Below, piece by piece: positions 55,408 through 63,882 of a DNA stretch of 64,000 nucleotides. The translations under genes were made by a program, and so were the position numbers. The stretch lies in assembly GCF_008326305.1 (NCBI RefSeq), contig NZ_BIXY01000021.1, positions 21,452-85,451 on the forward strand, given 5' to 3'. Numbering within the stretch: position 1 is the first letter of the stretch; every line of letters begins with the position of its first letter. The stretch comes from Dictyobacter arantiisoli. GTDB lineage: Bacteria; Chloroflexota; Ktedonobacteria; Ktedonobacterales; Ktedonobacteraceae. The notes beneath the pieces were generated by a model. The model had not been told where the DNA came from. It saw only the letters and a list, made by a program, of their open reading frames with translations, and made no database searches.

Positions 55408-56192
55408 AGCAGGATATCGATGTGGCTGGTTTCACCCCTAATGCCGGTGAATCAGCTAAGAACGAGCACAAGCAGAAGCCTAAAAAAAACTTATACGAGC
55501 CCTATTCAACCCCACGCGTCTTCTACGAATCGATACGCTGGGTGTTCCGTTTTTTGATTGCGTTAGTGGCACGTGTGCATCTGCTCGGACGCTATAACAT
55601 TCCCAAAAAGGGACCATACATCATTGCAGCCAATCACTTATCCTGGACGGATATTCCTTTTGTGCCAGCCTATCTGCCGGGTAAGGTAGTCTATATGGCG
55701 AAGGAAGAAACTTTCTATGGCACATTTGGCTGGCTGGCACGTTTCCTGGGGGCCTTTCCAGTGAAGCGTGGTGAGGGGGATCGTCAGGCGATTCGCGCAG
55801 CCCAGGAGCAATTGAAGCAGAAGAAAATATTTATTATTTTTCCTGAAGGGACGCGTAGCAAGACGCATACCCTGGGAAAGGCACACGCTGGACTGGGTAT
55901 GATCGCGTTACGAGCCGGAGTACCGGTTGTGCCAGTCGCCATCTGGGGCAGTGAGAATACCTTCAAAAAGTTTGGGGCCCATGTGACTATCTCCTATGGT
56001 GAGCCAATTTTGTTGCGTCCCAAAGGCGCGAAAATGACACGCGAAGATATTGTTGAAGCCACCGATGAGGTGATGAAGCGTATTGCTGAGATGCTACCTG
56101 AGCGCTATCGTGGTGAATATGCCAATGTCATTGACGGTGGCATCGCCACGCCAGCAGTAACCCCGGCAGACGAACCCACAGAACTCAATTAA
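55404..56192 (+). CDS. plsC: 1-acyl-sn-glycerol-3-phosphate acyltransferase
   Basis: 262 residues. Acyltransferase motifs ANHLSWTDIPF (HxxxxD), a hydrophobic helix around 45-65, KRGEGDRQAIR and FPEGTRSKTHTLG. It makes phosphatidic acid. Long polar N-terminus (1-40) and a basic patch. Ends before the palindrome-rich region. Confidence 0.93.
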   Translation: MKQDIDVAGFTPNAGESAKNEHKQKPKKNLYEPYSTPRVFYESIRWVFRFLIALVARVHLLGRYNIPKKGPYIIAANHLSWTDIPFVPAYLPGKVVYMAKEETFYGTFGWLARFLGAFPVKRGEGDRQAIRAAQEQLKQKKIFIIFPEGTRSKTHTLGKAHAGLGMIALRAGVPVVPVAIWGSENTFKKFGAHVTISYGEPILLRPKGAKMTREDIVEATDEVMKRIAEMLPERYRGEYANVIDGGIATPAVTPADEPTELN

Positions 56193-56242
56193 TTGCATGG
56201 ACATTCCCAACTTTTGAAACAAACGTTCGCTACAATGGGAGT

Positions 56243-56418
56243 GCAGAGGGCGAAGCCTTCTGCCGGGGTGTGGGGTGTCCCCAAATACCTCTTTTTCTTC
56301 TTTTCTTCGCCGCCGCACGCGGCGGCGAGAGGGAGGGAAGAGACCGGGGCACAGCCCCGGACCCCAGGTTAAGGGTTGCACCCTTAACAATCCCGCTTAC
56401 GTTCGCACCTATGGGATT
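56243..56418. repeat. Mosaic of five palindromes between plsC and DUF2630
   Basis: Five hairpins in a row: 56243-56263, 56307-56328, 56344-56360, 56368-56388 and 56389-56418. GC-rich (cgccgccg, ccggggc) parts and gagaggaggg-like tracts resemble the repeat at 48235. No gene; the whole 312-bp gap is this element. Confidence 0.75.
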
Positions 56419-56504
56419 GCATCCCCTTGCAACCCCGCTTGTAGAGCGGATTGATCATCTGTTCGAAAAATTCGGGATAACTCATGTGTGGTAGTCTACA
56501 AGTA

Positions 56505-56747
56505 TTATTGCTTATAGTTTTCTACAATACTGGCATCACGTACTGCAACGTCATCGGGATTAAGTCCTGCATGGCGACGTGCGCGACGCTGGCGTAACAG
56601 ATCCCAGCACTGATCCAGATCAACTTCTATCTTCTTGACGCGCTCCCGCTGATCACCTTGAATCTTGCCCTCTTCTTCCAGTCGCAAAAGCTCATGTTCT
56701 TCATCGACCAGGGTTTGAATATGTTCGAGAATGTTTTTATCGTCCAT
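56505..56747 (-). CDS. DUF2630 family protein
   Basis: 80 residues, all helical and charged. ILEHIQTLVDEEHELLRLEE and CWDLLRQRRARRHAGLNPDD match the DUF2630 family. Function unknown. Confidence 0.85.
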   Translation of the reverse strand: MDDKNILEHIQTLVDEEHELLRLEEEGKIQGDQRERVKKIEVDLDQCWDLLRQRRARRHAGLNPDDVAVRDASIVENYKQ

Positions 56748-56858
56748 TTTTTCCTCTGTGCCTGATTGTTTTCAGGTAATGACTATACTGCACAGTGTAT
56801 ACACGTAACGCTGCATCTGAAAAGATACTGGTTACTTCACTGCTAATGATAGCACGCG

Positions 56859-59800
56859 CTAAGCCGGGCAGATAAAGAAAAAGGGACAGCCTGGACAGCG
56901 TTGTGCATCTTCCGGTTGCGCTGGATACGCGTTCTGATCGATACCCTGTACTGCCTGCGCAACTTTTTGATACAGGCTCTGCTCTTTTCTACTGCTTATT
57001 TTGATGGGCATTTGTTGATTGGTGCTCAGATTTTGATTGACCAGTTCGATGTTTTGCTCTGGAAAATGTTGGCGTGAGACAAGGGTATATAAGAGTTCCC
57101 TTGCTTTTGGTTCAAACTTCTCTTTAGACTTGCCATAGCTGGTGCGAATAAACTTTGCTGGCTGCTCAGGCTGCTCAGAAACCGCTTCAATCCGATCAAT
57201 AGGCACATGGACCTGTTTACCAGAGACATCGATCATATAGGCCGCACGTTGCGTTGTACGCGTCTCCTCTTGCCTGTCCAGTTGACGTCGCATGGCTTCA
57301 AGGATTTCATGGGCGTGCTCTTCATACATCGGCGCGAAGGGTTCGGTATGTCCTCCGGCTTCCTGCCAATGTTGGGTATAGAGTTCCTGCATCTCTTGCT
57401 GTGTTGGCAGTTGTGTCAGATCACGTGGGCCATCAAGCTGACGATGCAGTGTCTCCACCGTTTTGCGTACCGCCTGGGTGAAGAGTCGATAGCCATTGGG
57501 TTCATATTCAAAATGATAAATGGATTGATAGGCATATTTACGAGGACAATTGAGATAGCTATCAATGGCACTGGCACTCAGGGTAGGTGAGCGCATCGCT
57601 GTAATGAAATCCGTACCGAGTTGCCTATCTCCTGGAAGCAGTTCCAGCTCTTCATCCATGCTGGATGGTGCGCCTGACTGACTCCATTGGCGTTGTATCA
57701 TGCGTTCGGCTGGTAGTCCTTGCTCTAATATTTCCAGGTAGCGGGAGTTTTGATACCGTTGCCTGCCGTAACGTTCACTATAGCTAAGGATCAAATGATC
57801 ACGGGCACGGGTGATACCAACATAGAAGAGGCAGGCTTCACCTATATCATTGCCATTGGAGGTCGATGGATAAAGCATCTCTGTGAGCGCAGGTGTTGCG
57901 TTCGGGCGTGCCTGCGCTGGAAAGCGACGTTGCATCAAGCCAGGCAGATACACCACCGGAAATTCTAATCCCTTGCTGCCATGGACCGTCATGACCGAAA
58001 TTGTATCCGCGCTGACATCCTCACTATTCTCCTGCCGATTGCTGCTATCCTGTCGTAAGAGAGCAAGCAAGCTGAGATATTCAAGAAAACCTTTGGCCTG
58101 TTCTTCGAGAGAAGGAGTATAAGGAGTATCGGGCAGGCTATCCTGTTTGGCTTCTGGCTCAGGGCTGGCCTGTGCTTGCTCACGTTGTTGGAGTAATGTT
58201 ACTTGCTGATCATAATGACGTGCCAGTTGTAGCAATTGTTGATAATTCTCTAGTTCGGCGACGCTGCTTTTATCATCTGGCCGCGTAAGAAGATCACGAA
58301 TGATATGTGTCTCGATCAAGAGATATTGTGCCAGCAAGGACCAGACACTGGTACTTCTTATCAGCGCCTGAAGGATCTCCGACAGGCGTGACAGCGCATG
58401 ATGTCCCTCAATGCTGATGTTTAAAGGGATTTCACCTGTCATCAGGAGGGAGCGAACATTTTTTTGCGGTCCGCGTGCAGCCAATAACAGGATTTCTATA
58501 TCGCTCTGACTCAGGCGATGTTCAGGCAAACGGGCGGCTCGCAGTAATCCCATCCCGCTACTATTCGTAAGCAAGAGCAGAATCGAGAGGACATCTTTTA
58601 TATATTCCTGTTCCAGCATGCCTCCCTGCTCAATAACTGGCAGGTTCTCTGCAGCCAGAGCCTGCGTAAACTTTTTTGCCTGATTGCGGGTTCGACAGAG
58701 GATCACCATATCCTTATAGGCATACCCCCGGGTATACTTCTGGCGAATATCCGCGATAATGCCAGCTATTTCGCCTGGTTCATCGGGTGCGCTGGAAATA
58801 GTGACATAGGCATCCTTTTCATCCGGGCGTATGGGATGATTTTTAATAGCCTGCTGGCCCGGTTCCAAATGTTCGGCGCGGAAGGTCTCTGCCAGCCTGA
58901 CCAGATCGGGACGTGAGCGATAGTTGCGGCTCAAGGGAAGCACATATGCATGTGGGAAGTCATGTTCAAATTGATTGATATTGGCAGGCGAGGCTCCCCG
59001 AAAACCATAAATAGCCTGATTAGCGTCGCCCACGACCCACACTCGACGCGCTTCGCCCGCCAGCACTCGCAGGAGTACACCGCTGGCACGGTTGACATCC
59101 TGAAACTCATCGACCAGAATATGTTCGAAGCGCTCATGTTGTACCCGCAGAACATCTGGATGTTCGCTGAGGAGCTGGATCGTTAATGTCAGCAGACTCC
59201 CATAATCCGCATCGCCCCGACGCTGTAATTCTTGCTGATAGAGGGCATAGATCTGGGCCACCTCCTCGGCTTTTTCTGCATTTTTCATGGCCTCCTCATC
59301 CAGCGCTTGCGCCTTCATCTGACGAGCCAGCGCGGCATACTGTTCGGGCGACACCAGTTCATCTTTGGCGCGTGAGATAGCCTTGAGCATATCTGGAAAA
59401 TAAAAAGTAGGTGCCTGTAATAAACGATAATGCTGTAGCTTCATCGCGTTGGCCTGGCGATGGAGCATACCATAGCCTTCAGCCTCATCGACCAGCGTAA
59501 AATCAGATCGGAGTCCTACCAATGTCCCATATTGACGCAAGAGATCAGCGCAAAAGGCATGAAAGGTACTGATAGTAGGTCTTTCATGCGGAGAAGCATT
59601 GGCAAGCAAGGGTTCTAAACGCTCTGTCATTTCACGCGTTGCTTTACGCGAGAATGTAAGCGCCAGAATACGCTGTGGCGCGACCTGTTGTGCATTGATC
59701 AAATATTCTACCCGACCAATCAACGTACTCGTCTTGCCACTCCCGGGACCTGCCACAACCAGGGCCGGAGTTGGAGCCTCAATGGCAGCTTGTTGGAACT

Positions 59801-60545
59801 GATCATAGCGTTTTTTAGCTGGCGCAGGAGGACGTGGAGACTCAGGCTGTACTCTATTGCTGGCAACTGGCGTTGTAGCTGCTGCAGGTTGTGTATCCAG
59901 TAAGGTCATTAAACGATTGAGAAGTGCCGTTTGCGAGACATGAAAGCGTGTCGCCAGCGTATGTGCGGGCACCTGTTCCGGTAGCGCTGCAGGCGCGAAA
60001 TACAGGGTATGAAGTCTGGCAGTTGGGATCAGCAGTTCGGCGGCGAAAATATTGGCGGCTAACTCGCGTTCGCTGCGAGGATCATAGCCGTGGCCGCCGA
60101 GTTTATCCTGTATCTGTTCCTGTTCCAGTAAACTGGCCATATCTTCCTGAATATCGGTATCATGGCAAGGTGCCAGACGTGAAAGCGCGGGGAACAGATT
60201 GTGTTGATAGTCAGCATCATCCATATCCAGAAATGACATCAGTCGGCGTCCATCCTGGCAGTGTAACAGGGCATGACCTATTTCATGTGCCAGGGTAAAG
60301 CGGCGAAACGTTTCAGGTAAAGCGCGCCGTATCCAGATCAAATCTTCATCTTCATCGGCATCCATGAACCCAAAGGTACCACTCGCATAATCACGTGCAT
60401 CAAACGTCGCCACAGACAGTCCAAGCCAGACCGCCAGATCATCGACAGGGGTGGCATCATCAGTCCATAAAGGATGTGCTTTCTGATATTCAGTCAGTAC
60501 CCGGTGGGCGACAGCCCTGGCCGTCAGACGTATTGCAGTATCCAA
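56859..60545 (-). CDS. ImmA/IrrE metallopeptidase - UvrD helicase - Cas4/AddB-like Fe-S nuclease fusion
   Basis: 1228 residues from a TTG at 60545 with GGGAG 6 nt upstream. Residues 1-215: ImmA/IrrE-type zinc peptidase with HEIGH (87-91) and ANIFAAELLIP (Glu170). Linker 216-245 (Pro/Ala). Residues 246-945: SF1A helicase: Walker A GPGSGKT (266-272), DEFQD (479-483), GDANQAIYGFRG (507-517), VHGSKGLEF (854-862), VGITRARDHL (909-918). Residues 990-1228: a RecB-family end with C1000 (YLNCPRKYAY), PIDRIE (1115-1120) and C1217-x2-C1220-x5-C1226, the Fe-S cysteine set of AddB/Cas4. The usual DYKT is not visible (FIRTSYGKSK instead), so the nuclease may be weak or inactive. Isolated gene, no partner in an operon. 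Confidence 0.9.
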   Translation of the reverse strand: MDTAIRLTARAVAHRVLTEYQKAHPLWTDDATPVDDLAVWLGLSVATFDARDYASGTFGFMDADEDEDLIWIRRALPETFRRFTLAHEIGHALLHCQDGRRLMSFLDMDDADYQHNLFPALSRLAPCHDTDIQEDMASLLEQEQIQDKLGGHGYDPRSERELAANIFAAELLIPTARLHTLYFAPAALPEQVPAHTLATRFHVSQTALLNRLMTLLDTQPAAATTPVASNRVQPESPRPPAPAKKRYDQFQQAAIEAPTPALVVAGPGSGKTSTLIGRVEYLINAQQVAPQRILALTFSRKATREMTERLEPLLANASPHERPTISTFHAFCADLLRQYGTLVGLRSDFTLVDEAEGYGMLHRQANAMKLQHYRLLQAPTFYFPDMLKAISRAKDELVSPEQYAALARQMKAQALDEEAMKNAEKAEEVAQIYALYQQELQRRGDADYGSLLTLTIQLLSEHPDVLRVQHERFEHILVDEFQDVNRASGVLLRVLAGEARRVWVVGDANQAIYGFRGASPANINQFEHDFPHAYVLPLSRNYRSRPDLVRLAETFRAEHLEPGQQAIKNHPIRPDEKDAYVTISSAPDEPGEIAGIIADIRQKYTRGYAYKDMVILCRTRNQAKKFTQALAAENLPVIEQGGMLEQEYIKDVLSILLLLTNSSGMGLLRAARLPEHRLSQSDIEILLLAARGPQKNVRSLLMTGEIPLNISIEGHHALSRLSEILQALIRSTSVWSLLAQYLLIETHIIRDLLTRPDDKSSVAELENYQQLLQLARHYDQQVTLLQQREQAQASPEPEAKQDSLPDTPYTPSLEEQAKGFLEYLSLLALLRQDSSNRQENSEDVSADTISVMTVHGSKGLEFPVVYLPGLMQRRFPAQARPNATPALTEMLYPSTSNGNDIGEACLFYVGITRARDHLILSYSERYGRQRYQNSRYLEILEQGLPAERMIQRQWSQSGAPSSMDEELELLPGDRQLGTDFITAMRSPTLSASAIDSYLNCPRKYAYQSIYHFEYEPNGYRLFTQAVRKTVETLHRQLDGPRDLTQLPTQQEMQELYTQHWQEAGGHTEPFAPMYEEHAHEILEAMRRQLDRQEETRTTQRAAYMIDVSGKQVHVPIDRIEAVSEQPEQPAKFIRTSYGKSKEKFEPKARELLYTLVSRQHFPEQNIELVNQNLSTNQQMPIKISSRKEQSLYQKVAQAVQGIDQNAYPAQPEDAQRCPGCPFFFICPA

Positions 60546-60665
60546 ATTATGCTCCCAGCAGACAGAAATAAGAGAGGTGATTACACCTTATTTTACCACA
60601 TTTTAGTATATAGCTGGCTTATTTTCAGGTGAGGACTCAACCTTTTTCCAAAAAGGATTATTGTC

Positions 60666-60674
60666 TGATATAAT
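60666..60674 (+). promoter_or_regulatory. Extended -10 promoter upstream of the two-helix membrane protein
   Basis: TGATATAAT, the same as at cmk, 49 bp before the ATG at 60723. Confidence 0.55.
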
Positions 60675-60722
60675 AGTTCAACATACACAACGCTGTCATA
60701 TTCATTGGCAAGGAAACGCAAA

Positions 60723-61430
60723 ATGGACGCTGAAGAGATTCTCGCACGAACAAATGAAGATGCAACTACTCCAGAAAACTGGGCTGTCTTCTCTTTACAG
60801 AAAGGGAAACTGGTCTGGGCGCTCGTTGGATGGTTGCTCGGTGTGCTTATGGGTGCTGGCTTGTTAGCCATTATTATTCCTATTGTAATCCCAAACAATT
60901 ATGAACGTGGCATAGCTTCAATTATTTTAACAACTATCCTCCTTGGAGTGCTTTTATTTATCATGTTTGGAAGCCTGGGCATGTTCATTGTTGACCTGCA
61001 GCGCTTACGGCATCCAAGGCTGCATAAGATCGTCTTGACTGAAACAGATTTTGTCAAGCGAGAAGGCGCGAAGATCATTCAAGTTCCGCTAATCAACGTT
61101 CGTCATGTGACTGCGCGCGGACGTGCCCCTGTTGATCGGACCATCCCGACCGCTACGAGCGTCAGCAATATGCAAGGCGCGGGTGAGAATCTGATGGGCT
61201 TTGTCTTTGGCCGTGGCACGACTGCAGCAGGCCAACGTCAGGCGCAGAAGCGCAAGCGCGTTCGCACTCCAACCTCGCTCGCTTTTCTCGATGATCGCAC
61301 CGACACTGAAGTGACGGTTGTAAATGATAACGCCTATGGAGATCCTTACACCATTGCCGCCATTATCAAGCAGTTTGTTGTTTCCGCTCAGGCCGAGGCA
61401 ACTGCTCAGGTCAGTGATGTATCGCAATAA
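60723..61430 (+). CDS. Membrane protein of unknown function
   Basis: 235 residues from the ATG at 60723, with AAGGAAA upstream; the TTG at 60705 is a poorer start. Two membrane helices (about 30-55 and 64-92) and a cytoplasmic tail with a short beta-rich part (HKIVLTETDFVKREGAKIIQVPLINVRHVT), like a PH-type domain, and a basic stretch (QKRKRVRTP). Divergent from the helicase fusion. No family assigned. Confidence 0.65.
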   Translation: MDAEEILARTNEDATTPENWAVFSLQKGKLVWALVGWLLGVLMGAGLLAIIIPIVIPNNYERGIASIILTTILLGVLLFIMFGSLGMFIVDLQRLRHPRLHKIVLTETDFVKREGAKIIQVPLINVRHVTARGRAPVDRTIPTATSVSNMQGAGENLMGFVFGRGTTAAGQRQAQKRKRVRTPTSLAFLDDRTDTEVTVVNDNAYGDPYTIAAIIKQFVVSAQAEATAQVSDVSQ

Positions 61431-61472
61431 ATCAACAAGGCTGTTGTATGTATCCCAGAGAAGGGAATCGCT

Positions 61473-62258
61473 ATGTTGCTTGCTCTCGATATTAGCAATA
61501 CCAACATCAAATTTGGTCTCTATGAACAGGATGTGATGGCATACCACTGGGTTATCTCTACGGTGAGGCAGCGTACCGCCGACGAGTATGCGATGATTTT
61601 CAGCGACTTGTTGCGCCATGCTGGTCATAGTTTGAAGGATATTGATGACATCATCATGTCCAGCGTTGTGCCGCCTTTGACCCCTGTTTTCCAGGATCTG
61701 GCCTTGCGCTATTGTGGTCATGAAGCTACAGTCGTGAATTATACCCTTGATCTGGGTATTCGCTTACTGGTTGATAATCCCTGGGAGGTAGGCTCGGATC
61801 GTATCATGACAATCATTGCAGCCCATCATCTCTACGGGGGGCCAGCGATCGTGATCGCGTTCAGTACAGCGACCACCTTTGATGTTGTCTCTGCCGATGG
61901 TGATTTCCTGGGTGGAGCGATTGCTCCTGGCTTAGCGATCTCGGCGGAGGCGTTAAGTAGCGCAGCCTCCCAGCTCTACCGGGTTGACATAACGCCACCA
62001 CGTGCGGCATTAGGGAAAAATACGATAGAGAATATGCAATCCGGCATTATCTACGGCCATGTGGGTCTGGTACAAGGACTGATTGTGCGTTTGCGGCAAG
62101 AGATCCCGAATGTTACCAATGAGAATGAGATTAAGATTGTGGCGCATGGTGGCATGGCACAACAGATGGCCCCGATTATCCCCGAAATCCAGTACGTCAA
62201 CCAATATCTGCCCCTCGAAGGTCTGCGCTTGATATATAATCGTTTGAAGAAGCGCTAA
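61473..62258 (+). CDS. coaX: Type III pantothenate kinase
   Basis: 261 residues. First step of coenzyme A synthesis. Actin-like fold: LALDISNTNIKFG at the start, WEVGSDRIM in the middle (the family GxDR), AFSTATTFDVV, and GAIAPGLAISAEAL. The loops differ from the common forms (DIGNTN, DFGTATTFD). 42 bp after the membrane protein. Confidence 0.93.
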   Translation: MLLALDISNTNIKFGLYEQDVMAYHWVISTVRQRTADEYAMIFSDLLRHAGHSLKDIDDIIMSSVVPPLTPVFQDLALRYCGHEATVVNYTLDLGIRLLVDNPWEVGSDRIMTIIAAHHLYGGPAIVIAFSTATTFDVVSADGDFLGGAIAPGLAISAEALSSAASQLYRVDITPPRAALGKNTIENMQSGIIYGHVGLVQGLIVRLRQEIPNVTNENEIKIVAHGGMAQQMAPIIPEIQYVNQYLPLEGLRLIYNRLKKR

Positions 62259-62278
62259 AGTGCACGAGAGCAAACTTG

Positions 62279-62319
62279 CGGCTCACGTATGAGACAATGG
62301 TGCTATGTGAGCCACAAGC
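62279..62319 (+). terminator. Hairpin after coaX
   Basis: ggctcac near 62281 pairs with gtgagcc near 62312. There is no T-run directly after it, so it may be only a weak terminator. Confidence 0.4.
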
Positions 62320-62355
62320 AAGCAATGATTTTATGAGTAGAGCTGGAAAAACAAG

Positions 62356-62925
62356 TTATCTAGATGGTGGCATTTCCTGGGGTGGATATTGCTCCTGTGG
62401 ATGCTGTGCTGGCGGATACTGTGCCTGTGGATAGTCGTACGTCTTGCCGCCCTCCTGATAGTTTTCTTGATAGTTTTCTTGCGGTTGCTGTGGTGCCTGG
62501 TATCCTTCCTGATACGATGCATCTGGCTGCGGCTGATAAGGCTGATAAGGCTGATAAGGCTGATAGGGTTGTTGTGGCTGGTATATGCTTTGCTGATTAA
62601 AGAAACTCCCGCCCAGGATGCCAGGTCCCATGGAACGAAGCAGGGAGCTTAAAATTGCCATGACAGCAAAAATGATCAGCATTCCGGGCCACCACCAATC
62701 AAATAATGCGCATGAGGCCATCCCCAAAAAGAAGACGAAGCCTAAAATGCCTCCATAGGCTCCCCATCTGCCATTAATTGTACCGGCGGCACCGAAGAGT
62801 GATGACAGGCCCAACCCGACAAAAAATAGTGGTAAGAAGAAACCCTGGGATAGAATTGCCAGCACTAAAAAGAGCATGAAAAGGCCGCCTGCCAATCCCT
62901 GGTAGGGACGATGTTGTCGATACAT
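62356..62925 (-). CDS. Small membrane protein with YQP repeats
   Basis: 189 residues from the ATG at 62925 with AAGGAG 8 nt upstream; the earlier ATG (62946) has no RBS. Four hydrophobic helices (about 12-30, 31-50, 58-75, 79-100), then a Tyr/Gln/Pro-rich tail with four or five QPY repeats and more YQ-type repeats. In DNA the tail has a 9-bp unit repeated about four times near 62536. Convergent with coaX. Function unknown. Confidence 0.7.
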   Translation of the reverse strand: MYRQHRPYQGLAGGLFMLFLVLAILSQGFFLPLFFVGLGLSSLFGAAGTINGRWGAYGGILGFVFFLGMASCALFDWWWPGMLIIFAVMAILSSLLRSMGPGILGGSFFNQQSIYQPQQPYQPYQPYQPYQPQPDASYQEGYQAPQQPQENYQENYQEGGKTYDYPQAQYPPAQHPQEQYPPQEMPPSR

Positions 62926-63084
62926 CGAATGACTCCTTTTTTGCATATAACAAGAAGGTCGTCTCCGTTATTCCACTGTAATATGTACTATAAATAGTGA
63001 GTTTTAGCAATGGATAAAGGATCGATCATTGTATGTACGAAGTTCTTCTTTATCAGGTTGCAGGTATTTTCGTTGAGCTGGCGC

Positions 63085-63116
63085 AAAAAAAAGAGATGGT
63101 ACACTGTACCATCTCT
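63085..63116 (-). terminator. Terminator of the rRNA/tRNA transcript
   Basis: Perfect 11-bp stem 63092-63102 with 63106-63116, loop of 3 nt, followed on the minus strand by eight T. Confidence 0.92.
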
Positions 63117-63123
63117 GATTGAG

Positions 63124-63197
63124 TGGGCTTTCCTGGACTCGAACCAGGGACCTCAGTCTTATCAGGACTGCGCTCTAACCACCTGAGCTAAAAGCCC
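63124..63197 (-). tRNA. tRNA-Ile (GAT), third copy
   Basis: Cloverleaf from GGGCTTT to AAAGCCC, TTCGAGT in the T-loop and the anticodon loop CTGATAA (anticodon GAT). Identical in sequence to the tRNAs at 63275 and 63618. No encoded CCA. Confidence 0.95.
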
Positions 63198-63245
63198 GTA
63201 AGCGTTTTCTGTTATTATTTGCCTGAACGCCAGCCAGCGAACAAT

Positions 63246-63271
63246 AAAAAATCAAACATCTTGTGTTTGAT
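63246..63271 (-). terminator. Second terminator between the two tRNA-Ile genes
   Basis: atcaaaca (63251-63258) pairs with tgtttgat (63264-63271), with five T next on the minus strand. Confidence 0.65.
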
Positions 63272-63274
63272 GGG

Positions 63275-63348
63275 TGGGCTTTCCTGGACTCGAACCAGGG
63301 ACCTCAGTCTTATCAGGACTGCGCTCTAACCACCTGAGCTAAAAGCCC
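63275..63348 (-). tRNA. tRNA-Ile (GAT), second copy
   Basis: Same sequence as the copy at 63124; anticodon GAT. It lies 38 nt after 5S. Confidence 0.95.
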
Positions 63349-63386
63349 GCTTGTCTTATCTCTTTGGCTGCCCATACAAGCGGGTG

Positions 63387-63506
<120 letters not shown>

Positions 63507-63541
63507 CCCGCGTGTACAAGCGGCATATGGGTAATCCAAAA

Positions 63542-63614
63542 TGGAGATGAGGAGACTCGAACTCCTGACCTCCGCCGTGCAAAGGCGGCGCTCTACCAAC
63601 TAAGCTACATCCCC
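63542..63614 (-). tRNA. tRNA-Ala (TGC)
   Basis: Acceptor GGGGATG / CATCTCC, D-arm GCTTAGTTGGTAGAGC, anticodon loop TTTGCAC (anticodon TGC), T-loop TTCGAGT. Classic partner of tRNA-Ile behind 16S. Confidence 0.95.
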
Positions 63615-63617
63615 ATA

Positions 63618-63691
63618 TGGGCTTTCCTGGACTCGAACCAGGGACCTCAGTCTTATCAGGACTGCGCTCTAACCACCTGAGCTAAAAGCCC
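63618..63691 (-). tRNA. tRNA-Ile (GAT), first copy, next to tRNA-Ala
   Basis: Same sequence as the two other copies; 3 nt separate it from tRNA-Ala on the minus strand. It is the usual 16S spacer tRNA-Ile. Confidence 0.95.
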
Positions 63692-63882
63692 GAAGTATTT
63701 CTATCTTCGTATTGCTTCAGAACGAATGTACAAACTTGAACAACTAAAGAGTGGTAAGGCTGGGCAGACAAACACCAGTCTTTGACAAGCTCGATAAGTC
63801 TCTTACTCCGAAAAGCAAGACCGACCTAGGAGGTGGATGAGCATAAAACGTCTTTCATTGAAAGACACCCATCAAAACTCCC

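Noticed and set aside
56859..60545. Two separate genes (peptidase and helicase) joined by an error
   Set aside because: The frame is continuous with a normal Pro/Ala-rich linker and no internal RBS with a start before the helicase was noticed, so a real fusion is more likely. Still listed as a way to refute the finding.
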